Positions 1-6,292 of a stretch of 11,354 bases of DNA are shown here, one piece after another. This DNA comes from Planctomycetota bacterium (GTDB lineage: Bacteria > Planctomycetota > Phycisphaerae > Sedimentisphaerales > Anaerohalosphaeraceae). The stretch is taken from assembly GCA_021160785.1 (NCBI GenBank), contig JAGHBX010000659.1:1-11354 (forward strand). Reading direction: 5' to 3'. The position numbers were made by a program, and so were the translations under genes. Position 1 is the first letter of the stretch; each line of letters starts with the position of its first letter. Under the pieces are notes generated by a model that was not told where the DNA came from, searched no databases, and worked only from the letters and a program-made list of their open reading frames with translations.

Positions 1-401
1 GGCGAGCCTCCAACACAAAGAAATGCACCCCCATTATCAGCACTGTAGCCGCCCGTGATCGTTAAACCCTCGATTCTGGAATTGACATCCTCGCCACTGT
101 GAAAATGGAAACCTCTGTGCGGCTCATTGCTGGTTCCCTGACAATCGACGATGCAGTTTTCCGGGCCGTTTTGGCTTCGGACGGTTATTGCTTTTCCGTT
201 GAAGTCGAGGTCTCGGTTTCCGTCTCCCGTGTAGGTTCCATCTGCGACAATGACTATGTCATTGGGTTCTGCGGTGTCTATTGCTGATTGTATTGTTGTG
301 TATGTCTCTCCGGGGCCGACGTGTAGTTCGGCGGCGGGGGTGGTCGATGCGGCCAGGGCGATTATGGCGGCGATTAGGAATACGCTGTTTTTGCGGATCA
401 T
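1..401 (-). CDS. Exported right-handed beta-helix repeat protein, N-terminal part (runs off window)
   Basis: The reading frame is open from the ATG at 401-399 to the window edge, giving 133 residues without a stop; the C-terminal part lies outside. Residues 1 to about 23 are a clear signal peptide: a basic start (MIRKNS), a hydrophobic core (VFLIAAIIALAA) and small residues before a likely cut near TPAA-E. The mature part opens with GETYTTIQSAIDTAEPND, then VADGTYTG and later GLTITGGYS with a Gly-rich turn. That is the usual opening of parallel beta-helix (pectate-lyase-like) proteins, in which IQ.AID, DGTY and G.TI.GG mark successive coils. Such proteins are secreted or anchored at the cell surface and often bind or cut polysaccharides; activity cannot be read from this fragment. 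The start is supported by a strong Shine-Dalgarno (AGAGGAGG at 414-407, 5 nt spacing) and by a promoter at 455-483. It is divergent from the sulfur operon and probably unrelated to it. Confidence 0.85.
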   Translation of the reverse strand, partial: MIRKNSVFLIAAIIALAASTTPAAELHVGPGETYTTIQSAIDTAEPNDIVIVADGTYTGDGNRDLDFNGKAITVRSQNGPENCIVDCQGTSNEPHRGFHFHSGEDVNSRIEGLTITGGYSADNGGAFLCVGGS

Positions 402-454
402 TTTGTCCTCCTCTGATCTCTCATCTCCTGTTTGGGAAGCTCGATTTAGGTGGG

Positions 455-483
455 ATTATACCACAATGCATTGAGCTTTTCAA
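455..483 (-). promoter_or_regulatory. Sigma-70-type promoter of the beta-helix protein gene
   Basis: Read on the minus strand, TTGAAA (483-478) is followed after exactly 17 bp by TATAAT (460-455). The -10 is preceded by TGG, an extended -10 (TGn). Transcription would begin near 448, leaving a leader of roughly 47 nt before the ATG at 401. This is the best-matching promoter in the window and implies strong, activator-independent expression. Confidence 0.75.
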
Positions 484-590
484 ATGTAATTTTCTCTTTT
501 TTTAGTGGATGTTATGGGGGGGGGAATAGCGGGAATGCGTGAGGTAGTTATGGTGTTCTGCTGTATTGCGTTTTCAATTCGATTCTGGGG

Positions 591-604
591 TTTTTTGTGG
601 TTTT
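591..604. repeat. Direct repeat copy 1, TTTTTTGTGGTTTT
   Basis: This is an exact 14-nt match to the copy at 647-660; the two starts are 56 bp apart. Both lie upstream of the regulator promoter. They could be protein-binding sites or curved, T-rich upstream elements, or simply low-complexity sequence. Confidence 0.6.
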
Positions 605-646
605 ATGGCTGGCGATATGCATTTTACCCTACCAAAAGACTGTGAA

Positions 647-660
647 TTTTTTGTGGTTTT
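647..660. repeat. Direct repeat copy 2, TTTTTTGTGGTTTT
   Basis: This is the second exact copy of the 14-nt repeat. It ends 13 bp before the TTGACA -35 box at 674-679, where an upstream promoter element or activator site would be expected. It continues into a further T-run and TGTGCG. Confidence 0.6.
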
Positions 661-673
661 TTTGTGCGTCAGG

Positions 674-702
674 TTGACAAATGTGGTAGAATAGTGTAAG
701 CT
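674..702 (+). promoter_or_regulatory. Likely promoter of the rrf2-cysK-cysE-nadA-metY-nifU-nifS operon
   Basis: A perfect -35 hexamer TTGACA (674-679) is followed after 17 bp by TAAGCT (697-702), a poor -10 that keeps only T1, A2 and T6 of the consensus. Transcription would start near 709, giving a leader of about 24 nt. A good -35 with a weak -10 lying inside a dyad (684-706) suggests control by a bound regulator. The -10 assignment is uncertain. Confidence 0.5.
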
Positions 703-706
703 ACCA
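684..706. promoter_or_regulatory. Inverted repeat TGGTAG-N11-CTACCA, candidate Rrf2 operator
   Basis: The arms TGGTAG (684-689) and CTACCA (701-706) are perfect complements around a centre at 695, with an extra matching TA/TA pair inside (692-693 and 697-698). The dyad covers the spacer and the putative -10 of the promoter, just ahead of the regulator gene, which is the usual place for autoregulation by Rrf2-family dimers. A further half-site-like CTACCAAAA lies at 629-637. Assignment to the product of the next gene is inference. Confidence 0.5.
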
Positions 707-720
707 AAATGATAGGGATT

Positions 721-726
721 TAGGAG
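721..726 (+). promoter_or_regulatory. Ribosome-binding site that sets the regulator start at 733
   Basis: TAGGAG directly abuts the first ATG (727) and leaves no spacing, whereas it lies 6 nt before the second ATG (733). The second ATG gives the family-typical opening MKLSSRSRYG, so 733 is the better start. Confidence 0.7.
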
Positions 727-732
727 ATGAAT

Positions 733-1167
733 ATGAAGTTATCATCAAGAAGCAGATATGGTTTCAGGGCAATTCTTGAGTTGGCTGTTGAGTACGGCAA
801 GGGTCCTCTTCAGATCAAGACAATTGCCAAACGCGAGGACATATCCAACAAGTACCTTGAGCAGTTGGTAGCCATGCTCAAGGCCTCCGGACTGGTCAGG
901 AGTATCCGCGGGCCCAAGGGTGGTTATGAGTTGACAAGGCCGCCGGGCGATGTCAAACTGAGCGATGTTTTCATAACGCTCGAGGGCCCGGTGGTGGCGG
1001 TCGAATGTCTGGAGCATCCGGAGTTTTGCCCCAAGTGCACCGAGTGTGTCACCAGGGATGTCTGGGCGCAGATGCAGGGCGCGATCATGGGCGTGCTGGA
1101 GTCTATGACGCTTCAGGATCTCGTCGACAAGACCCAACAGGGGCAGGCGGATAATTATCAGATTTGA
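733..1167 (+). CDS. Rrf2/IscR-family transcriptional regulator with a four-cysteine cluster
   Basis: This is a 144-residue protein of normal length for the Rrf2 family. Residues 1-65 form the winged helix-turn-helix: the opening MKLSSRSRYGFRAILELA, the recognition-helix region DISNKYLEQLVAMLKASGL and the wing RGPKGGYEL are all typical. The C-terminal half carries Cys92, Cys99, Cys102 and Cys105 (C-x6-C-x2-C-x2-C). In IscR three cysteines of this region hold a [2Fe-2S] cluster, and in other members they sense cysteine supply, nitric oxide or redox state. As first gene of an operon that makes cysteine and Fe-S clusters, it most likely senses cluster or cysteine status and controls this operon, probably through the dyad at 684-706. 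The ligand and the sign of regulation cannot be told from sequence. CymR-like cysteine sensing is an alternative, though CymR lacks such a cluster. No exact gene symbol is claimed. Confidence 0.9.
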   Translation: MKLSSRSRYGFRAILELAVEYGKGPLQIKTIAKREDISNKYLEQLVAMLKASGLVRSIRGPKGGYELTRPPGDVKLSDVFITLEGPVVAVECLEHPEFCPKCTECVTRDVWAQMQGAIMGVLESMTLQDLVDKTQQGQADNYQI

Positions 1168-1190
1168 GCTTAGTGAAAGGAGTTTGTGGG

Positions 1191-2111
1191 ATGGGCAGGA
1201 TTTACGAGGATATTACGGGCACTATAGGTTCGACTCCGACTGTCAAGATCAACAAACTTGGAGGCCCTGACGCCACTATCCTGGCGAAACTGGAATCGTT
1301 CAATCCCTGCGGCAGCGTCAAGGACAGGATCGCGTTGTCGATGATCGAAGACGCAGAAAAGCAGGGTCTGCTTAAGCCGGGAACCGTCATCGTGGAGCCG
1401 ACCAGCGGTAATACCGGTATCGGTCTGGCCTTGGTGTGTGCGGCGAGGGGGTACACATTGAAGCTGACGATGCCCGAGTCGATGAGCATCGAGCGCCGAA
1501 AGCTGCTGAGGATATTAGGGGCTGAGATTGTGCTTACGCCGGCGGAATTAGGCATGAAAGGCGCAGTCGACGAGGCCAACCTGATCAAGTCCGAAGACCC
1601 GAACGTTTTTGTTCCGCAGCAGTTCATCAACCCGGCAAATCCCCAGGTTCACAGGCGCACTACGGCCGAGGAGATATGGAACGACACCGACGGCAATCTG
1701 GATATCTTCGTAGCCGGTGTGGGAACCGGAGGTACGATTACCGGCTGCGGCGAGGCGCTCAAGGCTCACAAGGGCGACATCAAAATAATTGCGGTGGAGC
1801 CATCCGATTCTGCGGTGCTTTCGGGACAAAAGCCCGGCCCTCACAAGATACAGGGTATCGGGGCGGGGTTCATTCCCGATGTGCTTGACATCGAGGTCAT
1901 TGACGAAATCTTCCAGGTGACCAATGACGAGGCGATGGATACGACAAGGCTGCTGGCTTCCAAAGAAGGCATATTAGCCGGTATCAGCGCCGGCGCTGCA
2001 ATGTACGCAGCCGCCGAGGTCTCCAAACGACCCGAAAACAAAGGAAAGACAATCGTCGTTATAATTCCCGACACGGGCGAGCGATACCTGTCGACCGAAT
2101 TGTATGCCTGA
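1191..2111 (+). CDS. cysK: Cysteine synthase A (O-acetylserine sulfhydrylase)
   Basis: This 306-residue PLP enzyme makes L-cysteine from O-acetyl-L-serine and sulfide in the cytosol. All family motifs are present: the PLP lysine in NPCGSVKDR (Lys44), the substrate loop TSGNTG (71-76), the phosphate-binding loop GVGTGGT (176-182), GISAGA (264-269) and the C-terminal IPDTGERYLS (292-301). The length is standard and no residue is missing. A TTG in the same frame at 1164 would overlap the regulator gene. ATG 1191 is chosen because AAAGGAG (1176-1182) lies 8 nt before it and MGRIYEDITGTIGSTP is the usual N-terminus. The gene begins 23 nt after the regulator stop and ends 17 nt before cysE, so it is in the same transcript. 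Pairing with cysE suggests the two proteins may form the cysteine synthase complex; the SAT C-terminal tail does not end in the classical isoleucine, so this is open. Confidence 0.96.
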   Translation: MGRIYEDITGTIGSTPTVKINKLGGPDATILAKLESFNPCGSVKDRIALSMIEDAEKQGLLKPGTVIVEPTSGNTGIGLALVCAARGYTLKLTMPESMSIERRKLLRILGAEIVLTPAELGMKGAVDEANLIKSEDPNVFVPQQFINPANPQVHRRTTAEEIWNDTDGNLDIFVAGVGTGGTITGCGEALKAHKGDIKIIAVEPSDSAVLSGQKPGPHKIQGIGAGFIPDVLDIEVIDEIFQVTNDEAMDTTRLLASKEGILAGISAGAAMYAAAEVSKRPENKGKTIVVIIPDTGERYLSTELYA

Positions 2112-2128
2112 GAGGGGGAATCGGCCTG

Positions 2129-3055
2129 ATGACCGATCTTGATAACATCGAAAATACCACTGATCTCGTCAAGGCGATCGTGGAGACTTATGACGGGGAC
2201 TCGGGCATAAACTTCATTGACGTGACCAATCTGCCCGTCCGTGAGAAGATAATGTCTATCCTCGACGGGCTTGCCGAACTGCTTTTTCCCGGCTACAGGG
2301 GAAAGCGGATCGTTACGCAGGCCAACGTTCACTCCATCGTAAGCGACATACTCGACACGCTGCGCGGCGAGCTTGCCCACCAGGTAAGCCTTGCTCTGAG
2401 GCATGAGTGTCGCATGAAAGATTGCCCCACCTGCGATTGCGAAACGATGGCTTCGGACATCACCGAGCGATTATTAGGCAAGATTCCGCAAATCCGCCGG
2501 ATATTGAAGACCGATGTTCAGGCGGCGTTTGACGGCGATCCGGCGGCGAGGTCTCTTGAAGAAGTTGTAATCAGCTATCCTTACATCACCGCCATCGCCA
2601 TTCACCGCATTGCGCACGAATTGTACCTGATGGAGGTGCCCCTGATTCCGAGGATCATGAGCGAATACGCCCATAGTATGACGGGCATTGATATACATCC
2701 CGGGGCGAAGATCGGTAAACGTTTTTTCATTGATCACGCCACCGGTGTGGTTGTGGGCGAAACAGCGATCATCGGCAACAACGTGAAGTTCTACCAGGGC
2801 GTTTCATTAGTCGCCATCAGCATCCCCAAAGATGCCCAGACGATACAGGGTGTCAAACGGCATCCGACCATCGAAGACGATGTGACGATTTACGCTGAAG
2901 CAACAATTTTAGGCAATGTTACCATCGGAAAAGGGGCTGTAATCGGCGCCAACGCATGGGTTCGCAGGTCCGTGCCGCCCGGCGTAACGGTCATGATGGC
3001 CGTGCCGGAAACGCGCTACAAGCACAACAACGCTAACGCAAGTCACAAGGGCTAA
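2129..3055 (+). CDS. cysE: Serine O-acetyltransferase, long form, with an N-terminal cysteine cluster
   Basis: This 308-residue enzyme transfers acetyl from acetyl-CoA to L-serine, giving the substrate of CysK. Residues 1 to about 125 are a helical N-terminal region. Residues 127-170 hold the conserved DVQAAFDGDPAA and the YPYITAIAIHRIAHELY helix. Residues 185-285 are the left-handed beta-helix of hexapeptide repeats, with TGIDIHPGAKIG (His190) and FIDHATGVVVGET (His203), followed by QGVSL and further coils to GANAWVRRSVP. The length matches the long SAT/EpsC type rather than the roughly 270-residue enterobacterial CysE. Unusual is Cys94, Cys99, Cys102, Cys104 (C-x4-C-x2-C-x-C) at the end of the N-terminal region, which resembles a metal-binding knot. 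The tail SHKG lacks the C-terminal isoleucine used to dock CysK in enteric enzymes. The start is backed by GAGGGGG upstream. The stop codon overlaps an in-frame ATG of nadA (TAATG). Confidence 0.94.
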   Translation: MTDLDNIENTTDLVKAIVETYDGDSGINFIDVTNLPVREKIMSILDGLAELLFPGYRGKRIVTQANVHSIVSDILDTLRGELAHQVSLALRHECRMKDCPTCDCETMASDITERLLGKIPQIRRILKTDVQAAFDGDPAARSLEEVVISYPYITAIAIHRIAHELYLMEVPLIPRIMSEYAHSMTGIDIHPGAKIGKRFFIDHATGVVVGETAIIGNNVKFYQGVSLVAISIPKDAQTIQGVKRHPTIEDDVTIYAEATILGNVTIGKGAVIGANAWVRRSVPPGVTVMMAVPETRYKHNNANASHKG

Positions 3056-3073
3056 TGATAATCCGCCCCCGAC

Positions 3074-3080
3074 AGGAGAG
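3074..3080 (+). promoter_or_regulatory. Ribosome-binding site pointing to an internal nadA start
   Basis: AGGAGAG lies just before ATG 3082 and TTG 3085. The spacing to the ATG is short (3 nt from AGGAG) and to the TTG is 6 nt. The earlier ATG 3055 overlaps the cysE stop and has only a weak AAGGG upstream. The site favours the shorter NadA but does not rule out translational coupling from 3055. Confidence 0.5.
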
Positions 3081-3081
3081 A

Positions 3082-4002
3082 ATGTTGACCGAAGCGATCA
3101 TAGAAAAAATCCAGCATCTCAAGAAGCAGCGAAACGCAGTGATTCTGGCGCATAACTATCAAATCGGCGAGGTTCAGGACGTTGCCGATTTTACCGGCGA
3201 CTCATTGGGCCTGAGCATTCAGGCTTCGACAACCCAAGCCGAAACAATCGTGTTCTGCGGCGTGCAGTTCATGGCCGAGACTGCGAAGATCCTTTCGCCG
3301 CAAAAAACCGTCCTGCTGCCGGATAAAACCGCCGGCTGTCCGATGGCCGACATGATAGACGCCCGATCGCTCGGTGAACTCAAGAACAGGCACCCCGACG
3401 CCCTTGTCGTCTGCTACGTAAACACCACCGCCGAAGTCAAGGCGCTAAGCGACTACTGCTGCACCAGCAGCAACGCGCTCCAACTGGTCGAGTCGCTGCC
3501 GGCGGGCAGAGAGATCATCTTTGTGCCGGACAGGAACCTCGGCGGCTATATCGTTGAGAAAACGGGCAGGCAGATGATATTGTGGCCGGGCTACTGCCTG
3601 ACGCATGCACGGATCACAGAGGGCGATGTTGCAGACGCCAGGGAGAAACACCCCGGCGCCGTAGTCATTGCACATCCGGAATGCAGTAAGGAGGTCCGCG
3701 ACTGTGCCGACGAGCTTCTCAGCACCGGCGGAATGCTCAAATTCGCCGCCGAGAGCAGCCATCGGAGTTTCATAGTGGTTACCGAGATTGGAATCATACA
3801 CACGCTGAAGAAGCAGAATCCGCAAAAGCAATTCTTTCCCGCAGCGGATTCGGCGATATGCGGGAATATGAAAAAGATTAATCTTGAAAAAGTGCTATGG
3901 TCTCTGGAAGATATGCAGTATGCCATTACCGTAGCCGAAGATGTGCGGAAGCGGGCGCGGGCGGCCCTTGACCGAATGCTCGAGGTTCTGCCGGCTAAAT
4001 GA
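3082..4002 (+). CDS. nadA: Quinolinate synthase, [4Fe-4S] enzyme of NAD synthesis
   Basis: NadA condenses iminoaspartate with dihydroxyacetone phosphate to quinolinate, the first ring compound of NAD. The 306-residue length and order of motifs match the single-domain NadA of Thermotoga: NAVILAHNYQ (substrate site), GDSLGLS, FMAETAKIL, the YVNTTAEVKALSDYCCTSSNA segment and VVTEIGIIHTLKK. The three cluster cysteines are in place at Cys86 (AGCPMAD), Cys172 (PGYCLTH) and Cys260 (SAICGNMKK), matching Cys83, Cys168 and Cys254 of Thermotoga NadA. ATG 3082 is preferred on spacing and family N-terminus (MLTEAIIEKIQ); a 315-residue form from ATG 3055 is possible. No nadB or nadC is next to it. Its place between sulfur genes and a cluster-building pair fits the sensitivity of its cluster and the known pairing of nad genes with a nifS-like desulfurase in Bacillus. 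Confidence 0.96.
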   Translation: MLTEAIIEKIQHLKKQRNAVILAHNYQIGEVQDVADFTGDSLGLSIQASTTQAETIVFCGVQFMAETAKILSPQKTVLLPDKTAGCPMADMIDARSLGELKNRHPDALVVCYVNTTAEVKALSDYCCTSSNALQLVESLPAGREIIFVPDRNLGGYIVEKTGRQMILWPGYCLTHARITEGDVADAREKHPGAVVIAHPECSKEVRDCADELLSTGGMLKFAAESSHRSFIVVTEIGIIHTLKKQNPQKQFFPAADSAICGNMKKINLEKVLWSLEDMQYAITVAEDVRKRARAALDRMLEVLPAK

Positions 4003-4027
4003 CATGTAAGCAAAAAAAGGAAGATAA

Positions 4028-5317
4028 ATGACACAGGAAAACGATTATCGTTTGGAGACTTTGGCTTTACATGCTGGACAGGTGGTGGATTCGGATACTT
4101 TGAGTCGTGCCGTGCCGATCTACCAGACCACCAGCTACGTGTTCCGGGATACGGATCACGCGGCGAATCTGTTTGCTCTCAAGGAGTTCGGCAATATCTA
4201 TACTCGTCTGATGAATCCGACGACGGATGTGCTCGAAAAACGAATCGCCGCGATGGAAGGCGGCGTGGGGGCATTAGGCTTCAGTTCGGGTATGGCGGCG
4301 ATCAATGCCGCGGTGCTGAATATCTGCGGCGCCGGAGAGCACTTCGTATCGTCCAATTCCCTTTACGGCGGGACATACACGCTGTTTAGCCAGACGTTTC
4401 CGAAGATCGGTATTGACGTTACGTTTGTCGAGCCGGACGACCCCGCCAACTTCGCAAAGGCGATCAAGGACAACACGAGATTTATTTACATCGAAACCAT
4501 AGGCAATCCCAAGAACGACGTCATGGATTTTGAAAAGGTCGCCCAGATCGCTCACGAGCACGGTATTCCGGTGATATGCGACAATACTGTAACGTCGCCG
4601 ATACTGTTTAGGCCTTTCGAGCATAGCATCGATATTGTCGTGCACAGTTGCACGAAGATCATCGGCGGGCACGGCAACAGCATAGGCGGGGCGATCGTCG
4701 ATTCGGGCAAATTCGACTGGACCAACGGCAAGTTTCCGGGATTGACCGAGCCCGATCCGAGCTACCACGGCGTCAAGTATGTCGAGGCGGTCGGCGAATT
4801 GGCCTATATCATCAAGGCAAGGACACAATTCCTCCGGGACATGGGCGGGTGCATGTCTCCGTTCAATGCGTTCCTGTTCCTGATGGGATTGGAGACGATA
4901 CATCTGCGCGTTCCGAGACATTGCGAAAATGCCCTGGCCCTGGCGAAATTCCTTGAAAAGCACGACGCCGTTAAGTGGGTGAACTATCCTGGTCTGGAGT
5001 CTCACAAGGATTATAAAATGGCAGAGAAGTACCTGCCGAACGGGCAGGGCGCGATTTTGGGTTTCGGGATAAAGGGCGGAAAAGCTGCCGGCGCAAAGTT
5101 CATCAACAGCGTCAAACTTGCAAGCCATCTGGCGAATGTGCTTGACAGCAAGACGCTGGTTATTCATCCTGCGACGACGACGCATCAGCAGTTGAGCGAT
5201 GAAGAACAGCTAAGTGCCGGTGTAACAGGCGACTATGTGCGTGCTTCCGTCGGCACGGAGAATATCGCCGACATCATCGCCGACTTCGATCAGGCGCTGA
5301 AAGCCAGCCAGAAATGA
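4028..5317 (+). CDS. metY: O-acetylhomoserine sulfhydrylase
   Basis: This 429-residue protein belongs to the Cys/Met-metabolism PLP family and most resembles MetY, which makes L-homocysteine directly from O-acetyl-L-homoserine and sulfide. Visible motifs are TLALHAGQ, the tyrosine of YTRLMNPT (Tyr58), FSSGMAA (PLP phosphate site near 85-91), the PLP-ring aspartate in CDNTV (Asp185) and the PLP lysine in HSCTKIIGGHG (Lys210). The segment FPGLTEPDPSYHG (236-248) and the total length are typical of O-acetylhomoserine sulfhydrylases and are absent from the shorter (about 390-residue) cystathionine synthases and lyases. A cystathionine gamma-synthase or methionine gamma-lyase is therefore less likely. 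It starts after AAAGGAAG, 25 nt past nadA, and is followed by the widest gap in the operon. It shares sulfide with CysK and places methionine synthesis under the same control. Confidence 0.92.
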   Translation: MTQENDYRLETLALHAGQVVDSDTLSRAVPIYQTTSYVFRDTDHAANLFALKEFGNIYTRLMNPTTDVLEKRIAAMEGGVGALGFSSGMAAINAAVLNICGAGEHFVSSNSLYGGTYTLFSQTFPKIGIDVTFVEPDDPANFAKAIKDNTRFIYIETIGNPKNDVMDFEKVAQIAHEHGIPVICDNTVTSPILFRPFEHSIDIVVHSCTKIIGGHGNSIGGAIVDSGKFDWTNGKFPGLTEPDPSYHGVKYVEAVGELAYIIKARTQFLRDMGGCMSPFNAFLFLMGLETIHLRVPRHCENALALAKFLEKHDAVKWVNYPGLESHKDYKMAEKYLPNGQGAILGFGIKGGKAAGAKFINSVKLASHLANVLDSKTLVIHPATTTHQQLSDEEQLSAGVTGDYVRASVGTENIADIIADFDQALKASQK

Positions 5318-5401
5318 CGGGAAACGAACAAATGCGGCTTTTGCAGTGTATTAGCCAGGATGGAAATCCAAATTCATCAAATTAGCAAGGACTGAAGGGA
5401 C

Positions 5402-6292
5402 ATGTGGGATTACACCGACAAGGTTATGAACCATTTTCTTAACCCGCGTAATGTGGGCACGGTTGAAGATGCCGACGGCGTTGGAGAAGTGGGGTCGCTT
5501 GCCTGCGGGGATGCGCTGACGCTGACTTTCAAGCTCGACGGCGAGGGGCGCATCGGCGACGTAAAGTTCAAGACATTCGGCTGTGCAAGTGCGGTCGCAT
5601 CGTCATCGGTATTGACCGAGATCGTCAAGGGCATGACACTCGAAGAGGCCGAGCGCGTAACCAACCAGGACATCGCCGGGGAGCTCGGCGGGCTTCCCGA
5701 GCAGAAGATGCACTGCTCGGTAATGGGCCAGGAGGCGCTGGTCGCGGCGATTGAAAACTATCGCAATAAGGGCAAGGTCCGACACGAAAAGGAAGGCACG
5801 ATCGTTTGTACGTGTTTCGGTGTTACCGGCGAAGAGATAAAAAAGGTCATCCGTGAAAACGACCTGACGACTGTTGAGCAGGTGACCAATTACTGCAAGG
5901 CGGGCGGTGGCTGCGGCGGCTGCGGCGGCGAGATTGAAAAGATCATCGAACAGATCCAGGGCGACAAGGCCGATACGCATCGCGCCCAGAAGCCCGCCAA
6001 AACCAGGAAGCTGACCAATATCCAGAAGATTCAACTCGTCCAGCAGACGGTCAACGAGCAGATTCGACCGAAACTCCGCGCCGACGGCGGCGATATGGAA
6101 CTGATCGACGTCGAAGGCAACAAGGTCATCGTTGCATTCAGGGGCATGTGTGCCCAGTGCAAGATGGCCGAATTTACAATCAAAGATGTTGTCGAGGCCA
6201 AACTCAGAGAGTTTGTCAGCGACGAACTCTTTGTCGAAGAAGACAAAGACTCCGCCGGACAGCAGCATGATCACAGGGGGGACGGACAATGA
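5402..6292 (+). CDS. nifU: Fe-S cluster scaffold protein NifU, three-domain form
   Basis: This 296-residue protein has the full three-domain layout. Residues 1-125 are an IscU-like scaffold (MWDYTDKVMNHFLNPRNVG start) with Cys35 in ACGDA, Asp37, Cys61 in FGCAS and Cys105 in MHCSV for transient cluster assembly. Residues 130-185 are the BFD-type [2Fe-2S] domain with Cys136, Cys138, Cys171 and Cys174, at nearly the same numbers as in Azotobacter NifU. Residues 205-275 are an Nfu domain with the C-x2-C pair Cys250/Cys253. NifU takes sulfur from NifS, builds clusters and passes them to apo-proteins in the cytosol. The charged tail (about 280-296) is not conserved and its codons carry the ribosome site of nifS, whose ATG overlaps the stop (ATGA). 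No nitrogenase gene is in view, so a general role, for example supplying NadA, is likely. Confidence 0.96.
   Translation: MWDYTDKVMNHFLNPRNVGTVEDADGVGEVGSLACGDALTLTFKLDGEGRIGDVKFKTFGCASAVASSSVLTEIVKGMTLEEAERVTNQDIAGELGGLPEQKMHCSVMGQEALVAAIENYRNKGKVRHEKEGTIVCTCFGVTGEEIKKVIRENDLTTVEQVTNYCKAGGGCGGCGGEIEKIIEQIQGDKADTHRAQKPAKTRKLTNIQKIQLVQQTVNEQIRPKLRADGGDMELIDVEGNKVIVAFRGMCAQCKMAEFTIKDVVEAKLREFVSDELFVEEDKDSAGQQHDHRGDGQ

Larger units (their letters stand above)
402..732. other. Divergent intergenic control region
   Basis: These 331 bases separate the minus-strand beta-helix gene from the plus-strand regulator gene. No convincing gene is seen: the open frames here lack ribosome sites and recognisable protein sequence. 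The region is T/G-rich on the plus strand and holds the minus-strand promoter (455-483), a run of nine G (516-524), two exact copies of a 14-nt T-rich repeat (591-604 and 647-660), two copies of CTACCAAAA (629-637 and 701-709), and the plus-strand promoter and dyad (674-706). Confidence 0.8.

Noticed and set aside
99..505. Three short plus-strand open frames at the left edge
   Set aside because: They overlap the N-terminal signal peptide and beta-helix coding sequence read on the minus strand, which has a strong ribosome site and promoter.
4274..5185. Long 303-residue minus-strand open frame inside metY
   Set aside because: It lies fully within a well-supported gene in another frame, has the Arg-rich composition of a shadow frame and no ribosome site or recognisable motif.
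5341..5369. Internal promoter before nifU (TTGCAG at 5341)
   Set aside because: With 17-bp spacing the -10 would be AAATCC, which does not resemble the consensus; no better pair is seen in the gap.
5930..6292. Frameshift or fusion in NifU, suspected from its non-conserved tail
   Set aside because: All three domains are complete and in frame. The tail after about residue 280 is a short charged extension that houses the nifS ribosome site.
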